A DNA stretch of 53,064 nucleotides. Origin: DATKZH01 sp964505295 (GTDB lineage Bacteria; Planctomycetota; Planctomycetia; Pirellulales; Thermoguttaceae). The DNA lies in NCBI GenBank assembly GCA_964505295.1, contig CAZDHR010000002.1:1-53064 (forward strand), read 5' to 3'. Below, in pieces: positions 11,801 to 23,800 of this stretch. The notes below the pieces were generated by a model that did not search any database, was not told where the DNA came from, and worked only from the letters and a program-made list of their open reading frames with translations. The translations under genes were made by a program, and so were the position numbers. The number at the start of each line of letters is the position of its first letter. The first letter of the stretch is position 1.

Positions 11801-14800
11801 GTATCCAACCCGCGGTACATGACTTCCCAGTTGCCCCCGAGTTGCTCCGACTCCCACACGACCTGATCGCCTTTGATCTGGGGATTCCCGTCGTCGAAGT
11901 AGGCATTGGCGGAGACGTTGACCTTCGCCCCGGAAGACACTTGGTAGCGGAAGATGTCCCAGTCTCCGCGGCCGCTCGGATCGGAGTCGTAGCCCTGCCA
12001 CACCACGTTGTCCCCAGACACCTCGGGCGTGTTGTCGTTGTACGCGTTATCCGTGATCCGGGTGAACGTCTCCGATTCGATCTGGTAAAGGAAGATCTCG
12101 TAGTCGCCGCCGTCGTGGCCTCTCCAAACCACGTTGGAGCCGTCGATCCGAGGCGAGCGATCCGTCAAGGTGTTGGTGGTGATCGCAGTAACGGCGGGCG
12201 TGCTGGAATCGCCGTCGGTATCGTTGTGCAGATTGTAGAGGTAGATCTCGAAGTCCTTGCCGTCGTCCCCGTACCACACGACGACGGTATTGGTGACCGC
12301 CGCGCCGCCGGAGCCTATCTGGTAGCTGGAAATCTGCGGCTCGAAGTCGTCCAGACCGGCATGGTCGTAGATCCGGTCGGAGAGGTTGGCTATCCCACGC
12401 GTGCCGACGTCGTAGAGGTAGACTTCACGGTCGGTAGCGGTCTCGCCCCACCACGTCACGTAGGAGCCCGACACCTGGGGGTCGCCCACCTCAAAGAGAG
12501 TGTGGGTCACTTGGGTCGTGGCCCCGGTGTTGATGTCGTAAAGGAAGATCTGCGAATCGTCGCCCGTACCGCCGGTACCGAACACGCCGTCGTGGCCGAC
12601 CCAGGTCACGTAGCCAGTCGCCCCGTCCTCCGACACGTACATGTTCACGGCGTAATCGTCCGTGTCATTACGGGTGATCTGGATGACGGCGTCGGTCTTG
12701 GCGTCATAGAGGAAGATTTCCGTATCCTCGGTGCCGGTGCCACTGCTCCAAACGACGTAGTCCTCTGAGACGGCGTACGACGACACTCCTCCCGGAAGCT
12801 GGATGGAGCCGTCCCGCGTCGCCGGGGATGTCGTGTCTTCCTTGGTACGAAAATAGCGCGGCGCGTCCTTCTCCTCGACCGGGCCCGACGTGCCTCCCGC
12901 GGAATGGGAAACGACCATTTGCTGAAGGAAGTCGTCCCACTGCGTGTCGGCGACGAACTCCAGGGTCGAGTTGTATGCGGAGTGGACCGTGTCGCCCTCA
13001 GCGGGCAGGTAAATCGACAAACCGGTCGCGGTGTAGTACGCGCCGGAGTACACCTCCACCACGGCGGCGTCCACCGCCGCCTTCACCTGGCCCGCGGCCG
13101 TGACGATCGCCGGAGCCACCGACGCGGCCTCCACCAGGCTCATGAAATGGCCCAGATCGCGGAACTCGGGATCGCCGAACCCCTGGGCCGCGTCGCGCGC
13201 GGCTTGCACGGCATTCCAGTCCGCCGTGGTGGCCGACGTAATCATCAATTCGGCGAACCCCTCCAACTCGCCGACCAAACCCGTGGTTGCGCTGCCGAGT
13301 TGGCTGAGGTCCGTCGCCGTGAACGTATCCGTCGGATATCGCAACGCGTAGGCGTCGACGATCACGCTTCCCAGCGCGGCGGCGTCCATTCCGGGGTCGC
13401 TCACCAGCGGCCCGAGGATGTTCTGATACTCCCATCCGTCCCAGGGCTCCGTCTCCTCGCAGGCCGCCATGACGTCCGCCTCGTTGCCAAGCTGATAGGC
13501 GATTTCGGTCATGCTCATCAAGCAGGCGTCGAAACCAACGACCTGCAAGTGGGGAAGTGCGTCCATCGCCACGGCCAACTCGTCCATTTCGAGATTGTCG
13601 AAACTCGTGTCGTCGTAGCAGAAGCCGTAATACCCGCTCCCATGGTCCCAGAACACCAGAGCGTAATTCGACGACGGGTACTCGGTCATCGCCCAGTCGA
13701 CGAAGTCGACGACCGTGTCCGGGTTGCCCATGTTGACCTCTCCAAGGCCGATGCCCCAGTTGCCGTCGGGGACATCGCCGGCCTCGACCAGGCCTCGCCG
13801 CGCGCCGGTCCAGTTGCCGTATCGGGTGTCATAACCGAAGATGCGGTCGAACTGGACGACGACGTTCACGTCGCCAGTGGAGCCGACGCTGGCCATTTCC
13901 AGGAAGTCGTCGATCGCGGCGTCCTCCAGGTTGCAGTCGCCGTCCAGGTAGACCATGAACGTCCAACCGACCGCCGCCGCCGAGCTTCCCCCGCCGAGCA
14001 CCGCGATCGATTCCGAGGTCCACGCTCCCAGCGGCGGACTCTGCGGGTCGATGGTGACCTGCTCCGCGTACGCCGGATCCGACGGAAGCACCGCCGTATC
14101 GGCGTCCTGGTAGTCGTCGCCGCCCTCGGCGCCATTGGGCGGATCGCCGTCTTCGGTGTGGTAGTCAAGCGTGATCTCGGCCCCGAACGATTCGGTCACG
14201 TGTACCGTGACCTCGACCGGCGTTTCTCCCAAGTCTCCTTCGCCCACCCAAACGTCGGAGACCGCGATCACGGGCTTCCGGAAGTTGCCGAAGTTCGCGA
14301 TGCTGAACAGCTCTCCGTCCTCCAGGTAAACCCCGTAGGACCCTTCTCCCGTCGTCCCGTCCACTTGACTGAACGACGTAATGTCTTCCAGCGGGCTGCT
14401 GGTGTGCTGGGAGAACTCTACGGCGGCGTCGCCGACAGCCCTCAAGATTACGGAATTACCCGTTACCGATGCGGAGACGTCCAGCCTCCCCACACGGTTC
14501 ACCGCGCCTGCGATGGCCGTGGCGACCTGCGCCGCGGTGGTGGCGCCGCTCACGTTGACGAGCACGTTGGTCGAACCCGAGTTCCCGTCGCCGTTCAGGT
14601 CGAACTCGAACCGGACGCGGTCAGTCCCGTCGAACACCTCGAACCACTCGGATTCCTCGAGGTCCTGCTTCTCGACGGTCTGGATTTGCAGGACGCCGGT
14701 AGGCACGTACTCGTCTTGATTCGGATACGTCTGAAGCCAGTCGCTCCAGGCATCCAGACCCGGAATCTCGGCCTGAAGCCGTCCGAGTTCCGTGGGCTCG

Positions 14801-17800
14801 ATGTCTACTTCCTCGCGGACCACGAAATAAGGCGTCGCGAGGCCCGGATACTCGCTGCTGGCCAACAGCCTGTCGAACTCATAGTAGCCCGTTTCGTCCA
14901 CGTCGGACGTGGACAGATCGTCCTCCGTGGTGAGCGTCCACGGTTCCGGGACTACACCGTTCGGGAGGTCGTAATCGAAGTCGAGACTTCCGTTGTCGTT
15001 GAGGTCCAGGTAAACGAGCGCGCCGGCCAAGCCGGGCTCGGGGTCAATGGGCACGCCGGCGGTCGGGTCGATCCGGAAGGAGTACTGCTCGATCTGAAGC
15101 AATTCCGACAGGGTCATTGGATCGTCGGGCCGCATCACGCTGAGGTAGTGAGCGCCGTCGCCGGCGTCGAACCCGATCTGAGCGCCCTGCCCTCCGAACC
15201 CGTTGCCGGTCCCCGACCGGTCGCCGGTGGTCCACTCCATCGCCGCGTACTGGAAGATCACAATATCGCCTGCCGCATCGTCCTCGATGTACACCGAGAA
15301 CGTGTTGCGAGCGTCCGTGTTGCCCGAGTCGGTCTGATCGTAGTATCCCACGTCGATCCAGTCGACCTGGACGTACGGCTTGTCGCGCTCGCTGGTCCCC
15401 GTCGACCACCGCACTTCGCCGGCCCCGTTTCGCGTGTCCACGTCGGCCCAGAACGGAGCGATAATCGGGGTGGACTGGGGGAATCCGTCCGGCGAGAAGT
15501 CGCCCAGCGAATCCTCGAACGTGATGTTCCCGTTGTTGTTGATGTAGAACTGGGTGTACGTATTCCCATAGAACTCGAACGAGAAGCCCAGGTCGAGAAG
15601 ATCCGACGACAGGTCGTCGTTCGGGCCGACGTTCGTGTGGATCATACCGTCGCTGTCCCTGCCCGACATGAGCACCTGTTGGCCCGACCCGAGCGTGTTC
15701 AACGTGACCGCCGGCACGGAGATCGGCTTGCCCTCGGTGTTCCAGACGCCGTCGCCATTGACGTCGTCGAACTTGTAGCCGCTAATCTTGCCCTCGCCGA
15801 CCTCGATCGGGACCTGATAGTCCTCCACCTCGCCGAACGCCACCTCAAATCGCTCGGTGTCGGAATTCCAGAACCAGTATGCTGCGGTCGGAGATGCAAC
15901 GGCTTCCTCGATCGAACTGAGCCGGAACCGGGCATACGTGGTCATGTCGCCCAACTCGGCCGGGATGTAGACGTAGAACGTGCGAGTTGGCTGGCTGCCG
16001 TCGAAGTACCGTTGGTCTTCAGGGATAATCTCTTCGGAGATCGGGTTGCCGTCGGGGTCGAGATAGCCCGTGTCACCGTCCCAGACGCCGTCCCCGTTGA
16101 AGTCGATCCACGCATTCACGTAGCCGACGCCCGTCACGGTCACCTCGAACGTGGCGATCTGGCCCGGTGCCAGCCGGTCCCAGGTGACTCCGTCCTCGTC
16201 GTTTTCGCCGAGCTGCTGCCAGTAGACGTCCCGGTCGTCGCCCAGCGCGTTGCCGGCGGATAGCTGGCCGTCGGACTCGGGGTCGAGCAACGTGCCCAGG
16301 CACAACTCGACGTTTTCGTAGTTGCTGTCCCATTTGATTTGATGGTAGGCGCCGCCGTCGGCCAACAAGGTGGCATAGGGCGCCGGCGCGTCCCCGAAGT
16401 CCAATCCGACGTCGTCGTTGCGAATCTCGATTTCGGCCGTTCCGTCGTCGACCAGCACACTGCCGGTAATCGTGGTGCCGTCCTCAGGATCGACGACTTC
16501 CGCTCCCGTAACGTGCAGCAAGAACCATTCGTCCGGCTCCGGCGTGTAGTCGCCGATGACGTTCAACTGGATGGTCGCGGTCACAACCGGCTCAGCCTGC
16601 CTGGCCACCATCAGCCGATAGTCCGCGCCGTCGTAGGCTCGCCACACGACGAGGCTGTCGCTGAGGAGCGGATAGCGGTCCTCGCCGGCCGAATCCTGCG
16701 ATACGTTCTGCGGGATCGCTTCGGATCCCAGCCTGGTGTGCATGATCTCCCAGTTGTCGCCCAGGTGGTTCGACTCCCAAACTACCTGGTCGCCGATGAT
16801 TTGGGGATTGGCGTCCTCCAGCGAGGCGTTCGACGAGACGTTCGTCCTTGCCCGAGTGGGAATGTGATAACGGAAGATGTCCCAGTCACCGCGGTCGCCG
16901 GGCAGCACGCCGTCGTAGCCCTGCCAGACGACGTTGGAGCCGGAAATCTGTGGCGTATTGTCGTCGTTGTCGTTGGGGAGGTTGACCTGGGTGGTCGTGC
17001 CGGTGCCCGTGGCCGGGTCGTACTCGAACAGGAAGATCTCGTAGTCGTTGCCGTCGTAACCTCTCCAGACCACGTTGTTTCCGTCGATTTGCGCCCAGCC
17101 GTCCGTCACCGTATTGCGGGTCACCTCGACCACGCGATCGGCACCGGCGTCGTACAGGTAGATCTCGTAGTCCTTTCCATCGTATCCCTGCCAGACGACG
17201 TTGGAACCGGAAATCTGCGGGTCGTAATCGTCCAGCCCGGCGTGATCGTAGACCTCTGCTGAGATGTTCAGGGTGGTGTCTGCGGCAATGTCGTACAGAT
17301 AGATTTCCCGGTCGAGCGCCGTATCGCCCCACCAGACCACGTGCGTACCCGACACTTGCGGATCGCCGACGGCATAGGGGGTGTCGGTAAGCTGGGTACT
17401 CAGCCCCGTGTTGACGTCGTATAGGTAGATCTGGGAATCGTCGCGGGTCCCGCCGGCGCCGAGGTCGCCGTCGTGGCCGACCCAAACCACGTACGAGCCG
17501 GAGATTCGCGGCGACTCGTCGTCCGTTTCGTTGGCGGTAAGCTGGCGCATCGTCTCGGTGGCGGCGTCGTAAAGGAAGATGTCCAGGTCGTCTCCGTCCG
17601 TGGCCTCCCAGACGACGCGATCGCCGGATACGTCGTAGTAATACTCCGCCTCCGCCTCCTCCTCCATGATCAGCCCGGTGGTCGGATCGATCCGGACGAC
17701 CCACTGGCCCATCGCGTTGAGCACGTCCAGGTCCGCCCGGCTGTTGGGCCGCGGCAGGCCCTGGTAGTTGAGCCCGTCGCCGGAATCGAAGCCGATCTGG

Positions 17801-20800
17801 GCGCCTTCTCCGCCGAAGCCGCCCATCCCCTCGGCGTCGCCGGTGGTCCACTCCATGTTGTCGTACACGAAGGCGACGATGTCGCCCATCGGGTCATCCT
17901 CGATATAGAGCGTGAACGTGTTCGACCTGTCGGTCGTCGCATAGTAGTAGCCCACGTCGATCCAGTCGACCTGGATGTAGGCGTGGCCGTCGGCCGTCAC
18001 GCCCTGGGCTAACCGGACCTCTCCGCCTAGCTCACCGGTCTGCCAATCGGGGCGGGTGTCGACGTCGGCCCAGAACGGGGCGACGATCGGCGTGCTCTGC
18101 GGGAACCCGGCCGCTACGTAGGTCCCCAACGCCTGCGTGAACGTGATGTTGCCGTTGTTGTTGACGTAGAACTGCGTGAAGTTATTGCCGTAGAACTCGA
18201 ACGTGAAGCCCAGGTCAAGAAGCGCCGACGACAAATCGTCATTGGCGTACACGCCGGTGTACTGGAAGCCGTCACTGTCCCAGCCGGACATAGGAACCTG
18301 ACTACCTGGGGCCACGAGTTCGAAGTCAGGCGCTCCGGCGACCGCCTCCCGGGGATAAAGATTCCCGAGCGCTTCGGAACTCCAGACGCCCAGCGGCTCC
18401 TCCTGCGGTTCGATGATGAACGACTCGTAGTCCGGGTCCGTGGGATCCACCGCTTCGTAGTCGGCATCCGGATCGGGATAGGGGTCCTCCGTTTCGTTGT
18501 CGATCCCGTCGACGGCCGTGTCGTCCTCGGTCTGGTAGTCGATCTGGATCGTCGAGCCGAACGACTTGGTCACGTTGACCGTCACGTCGACCGTGGTCAC
18601 TCCCACGTCGCCTTCGTCCACCGAAACGTCGTCGATGCTCACGTGCGGCTTCCGGAAGTTGCCGAAGTCGGCGCCGTAGCCGGGTCCGTCCGCCCCGAAG
18701 TGCTCGCCCGCACCCAATCGGACCACGTACGCGCCTCCGAGAGTGTACGAGCTGATGAGGGCGATCGGACTGGTCTCTTGCTCGTAGACAAGCGACGCGT
18801 CCTCGTCCGTGGCCGTCAGCCTCAAGGTCACCACGCCGGCCGACGCCACGGCGGAAACCTGGAGATTCGTCGCCGTGCCGACCGCCGTGGCGATCTTCCG
18901 CGCCACGTCGTCCACCATATCGGCATCGGTAACGCTGATTGCAATGCGCCCGCTCAAAACGTCCGCATTCCACGAAGGATCATCGGTCTTCTCGAACTCG
19001 AACTCCTGCGTCACGGTCCCGTCGCTGATCGAGAACCACTGACCGTCTCTCAGAGGCGAATCGGGGTCGTTCGCGGCAACGGCGTTGAGTTCCAGCGTGC
19101 CTTCCGGCACGTAGTCCGGCTCGCTGGAGAGGGGGTCCGGATACGTCTGGAACCACTCACTGAACCACTCACTGAAATTCACGAATTCTTCCGGCACAAA
19201 CGGGGCCAACTGCGCCAACTCCGCGGGATTCAGCTCCTCGCGGACGGTGTAGTTCCCGGCGAACAGCCCGGCGAACTCGTAGTAGCCCGTCTCGTCGACC
19301 CCCGGCGTGGACGGGTCGTCGTCCAGGGTGATCGTCCAGGGCTCGCTCGGCTCATCCTGGCCGTCTCCGTCGAGGTCTTCGAACGTGAGTTCCCCGTCGT
19401 TGTCGAGATCGAGGTAGACGACCGCTCCGGCGACGCCCGGCTCGGCCTCGACCGGCGTGCCCGTCGAGGGATCGATCCGGTATTCGTACCGCTCCACCTG
19501 CAGTAGCTCGGAGAGGTCCTCCAGGCTGGTGGGCCGCATCTCGCTGATCTCGCGGCCGGATCCATCGCCGGGATCGAAGCCGATCTGGGCGCCCAGCCCG
19601 CCCAAGCCGTCGGTGCCCGTCGTGTCGCCTGTGGTCCACTCCATCGCGTAGTACTGGAAGATGACGACGTCGCCGCGGGGGTCGTCTTCGATGTACAGCG
19701 AGAAGGCGTTGCGGGCGTCGGTGTTGTCGGGGTCGGTTCGATTGTAGTAGCCGACGTCGACCCAATCGACTTGGACAAACGGCCCGCCGCCCGACCTGGT
19801 GCCCTTGACCATCCGCACTTCGCCGCCCGTGTTCCCGGACGCGTCAGGCCGCGTGTCCACATCGGCCCAGAAGGGCGCCACGACCGGCGTCGACTGCGGG
19901 AAGCCCTGCGGGATGAACGTGCTCAACTCGTTTCCGAACGAAACGTTCCCGTTGTTGTTAACGAAGAACTGGGTGTAGGTGTTTCCGTAGAACTCGAACG
20001 AGAAGTCCAGGTCGAGCGGTAGCGACGACAGATCGTCGTTGGCGTACACGTCCGTGTACTCAACCCCATCGCTGTCCCACCCGGACATCGGCACGAGTGT
20101 ACCCGACCCGAAAGGCTCCAGGTTGATCACGGGAACCGTGCTGCCTTGGATCTTCCACTCGCCGTCGGCGTTTTCGTCGTCGAACTTCCACCCGCTGATC
20201 TTGCCGTAGCCCAGGCTAATCGTAACCTGGTAGTCCTCGACCTCGCCATCGGGCAAGTCTTCCTCCGCGGTGTCGGCCGGCGTGGTGGGTTCGAGCCCGG
20301 GCACGCTCGAGAAGCGGACCCGCATGAAGGTATCGATTGGGGTCAGGTCATCAGGCAACGGAAGAAGATCGATCTGTTGATTCGGGTCTTCGCTAGTGAG
20401 TTCGTAGTCCGGCGCGATTACCTGCTCGGAAACGAAGTTGCCGGTTTCTACGTCGTCGTATCCCGCCCAACTGCCGTCGCCGTTCAAATCGACCCAAACG
20501 TTGAGATAGCCGGGATGGTCGGCGTCCACCCCCACCGGGGTCACGAAGATTGAATTCGTCTCGGTGCTTCCCGCCCTGAGCAAATTGGCCAACAAGGGCT
20601 CCTTGGCCGGGTCGTCCGTCCCGATAAGCACGCCGTCCTCGTCGTCCAGATTGTCGTTGTCGTCCCCGGTGGCCGTGTCGTCCCACACGGCGTCGATCTC
20701 GGGGTCCAAACGTTCTCCCAGGTAGACGCTGGACGAGTGCGTGTGCCGCGCGCCGTCTTGCGCCTTGAGGGTCGGATAGCGAGGATCGCCATTCGGCCAG

Positions 20801-23800
20801 TAGGCCGGTGCATCGCCGTAGTCCATCACGTCGGAGGGCAGGATGGTGACCTGGTAGTCCTCGACCTCCCCGGTCTCGGCCTCGCCGAACGGCGTCAGCG
20901 TCACGAAGCCGGTGTCGCCGGGTTGGCCGGAGACGACGCGGAATCGGGCGATCGTGTCGCCCGTGCTCAGCCAACCCGTGGGATCAACAGCGTTATCATC
21001 GGTCGGCAGGGAGATCGTCAACGTATCGTACGCGGCGCTGCCGTCGAGAACGAGCCCCCCCGGAGTGATGAACTCGCTGTACCACTGGCCGCCGATCTGG
21101 ACTCGGTCATAGGCGCTCAGGTCGTTCGGATCGTAGTTCGGATCGAAGTCGTCATGGTCCGGGTCGAAGCGGTCCTCCTCCGCCATGAAGTTGCCATCGC
21201 CGTTGAGATCGATCCAGGCGTAGAGCGTGGCGTCCGTGCCCGACGCGATCGTGCTGTAAACCCGAACGTCCACGTCCTCACCGGCAATCAACGGCTCGTA
21301 GGAGAAATCGATGCCGTCCTCGTCGTTGATCGCGGAATCGTCGTCGTCACCGGTTGCGTCCGAGGTCGGGATGCCGTTGGTCTCCGCGTCGATTTGCGAC
21401 CCCAGGTAGACCGTGTCCGCGACGATCTTGTGGCTGGGACCATCCCAACCGGTCTGACCCTCCACGAGCAGTCTGGTCACGTAGCTGTTCGGGGCGTCGC
21501 CGAAGTCGCGCAAGGCCGTGACGATATCGAGCTGGTAGTCTTCCACTTCGCCGTCGGGCAAGTCTTCCACCTCGGCGCCGGCCGGCGTGGTGGGAGCAAG
21601 AGGGCCATGTTCCTGGTAATACTCATCGCTATAGAAGCGGAAGCGGCCGAACGTGGCCATCTCCTCCTGCGTGTCGTTCGCCTCCAAGACGAGGTAGAAG
21701 CGGTTTTTGCCTGCGATGACCTGGATGGAGTCGGCACTGGTGTATTCGGTCTCACCCGTCTGGAAGTCCCCGTCCTGGTTCAAGTCGGTCCAGACGTGGA
21801 TCTTTTCGCTGTCCGTGCCGTCGTTGTCCCAGATGCCGTCGCCGTTGAGGTCGATCCAGGCGTCCAACCACCCGTCGGCCGAGGCGGTCACCGTAAACCC
21901 GACGTAGTTCGTCACGTCGGTGATCAACAGGCCGCTGTCGAACTTGATGCCGTCGTCGTACGAGTCGCCGGAGGCGTCCGCGTTCGGCTGGCCGTCGGCC
22001 TCGAAACTGACCCCACTGCCCAGGTACATGTTGGGAACGACGCGGTGCCGGGCGCCGTCGTTTTCGAGAAGGGTCGGATACTGCCCCGGAGTCACGTCGA
22101 GCGGATCGGGCGCGTCGCCGTAGTCGAAGCCCAAAAGGCTGACGAGGAACTGCGTCGAGCCGGCGGCGAGCGGGTCGCTCGTGCTGTTCGGCCGGGTCGG
22201 TTGCAGCAGGTTGTTCGCCAAATCCCGAATGGCCGCCGTGTTCGAGAAGGTCGTGTCGGGATTGAGCGGGTCGCTGTTGTCGTTGTTGTCGAGCACGATC
22301 CGGTAGACGTAGCCCGTCAGCCAGACGCCCGGCGCGGGCAGCAGGCGGATCAGGTTGTTGGTCGAGTTGTAGATGTACAGGTAATCCGTGCCCTGGTTCA
22401 ACAGGACGCCGTTGGTGTAGCCGGCGTCGCTCGGATCGTGTCGCCAGACTTGGACCGTCGACCCGTCCGCCAGGACCGAGTCGTCGATGCCGACGCCGCC
22501 CTCGTCCTGGAGTTGAATGGCGAACTCTTGGACCTCTTCTCCGATCAGGGAGACGTCGTGGCGTCTGCGCACCAGGTCCTTGTTATCCGGGTCGTTGTCC
22601 GCCGGCACGACGAGTTCCGCGGTGGGCCCGCTGAAGTCGACGCGGTCGATGGCCCCGCGATCGATGAACACGTCGCTTCCGAGGCCTTCGCCGGGCGTGT
22701 AGCTCGCATCGTCGAGGCGCTCCTGGCCGTACATGTCGAGCCCCGGCGCCACGATCGCCGACCCGGAAATCCCGACCGGGGCGAGCACCTGGTTCAAGTA
22801 CGTGGAACGCTCCTCCTTTTTGTCCTCGGAGCTGTCAATCGCCTGGGAGCCGGACGCCAGGTAGAAGTTGCCGTTGGCCGGATCGACGAACAGCGGATCG
22901 GTGTCGGCGATCACGAGTTCGAAGTCGTCGTATTCGCCGGGGACCGGCTTATCGCCGACGTTCTGATAGAGATTGGAGCCCAAAACCGTGTTGGCACTGG
23001 ACGAGGCGTCGACGCCAATGCCGGTATCGAGATTGGCCAAGATGTTGTTCATAATCGTCGGGCCGGCGTTGTCCGTCACCTCGACCCCCACGCCCGACAG
23101 GCCGTAAATCGTGTTGTTCACGATCCGCCCGAACGGAATCGCCCCCACCGGCTCGCCCGCCGCGTTCGTCTGGCCGCTGAACAGGATCCCCCCGTCGCCG
23201 CTGTAGGCCACCAGGTTGTTCTCGATCTGGATACCCGAGACGAGATCGTTGGGCGAATTGAGCGTTCGCCCCGACCCCGGGTGCGGCGAGTTGGACGTCG
23301 CATCGCGATCACCCGGCGCTATGGAGATCCCGTACTCGTCGGAGTACATGATGCTGTTGGCTTCGATCGTGATCTGCCCCTTCAGACGCTCCGAGTTCTC
23401 GTCGCCGCCGTACCGGGCGTCGAGGAACTCGGCCACGACCGTGCTGGTTCCGGTATCCACGGAGACGGCGTCCCACAGGTCGACCCGCTCGCTCCCCTCG
23501 AACTCGACGTAGTATTCAGCCATCCCCTTATTGGAGGCGTCGCCCTCGGTGATGCTGATCGACGAGGCCGTCACGTTGAGCAGGGTGGAGCTGTGGATGG
23601 CGTCGACCATCTTGTCGGCAACGTCGCTGGCGGTGTCGTCGGCGTCGTAGAAGATGGCGATCGCGTTGCCGCTGTCGCCGTCCAGCTCCGAGTCGAGGAA
23701 CATGAACGACTGGCTGTTCAGGCCGTCGTAGATCGAGAACTCGTCGCGATGGCCGATCTCCGTCGCCGGCGGGGCGAAGAGGGACCAGCCCTCGGTGAGC

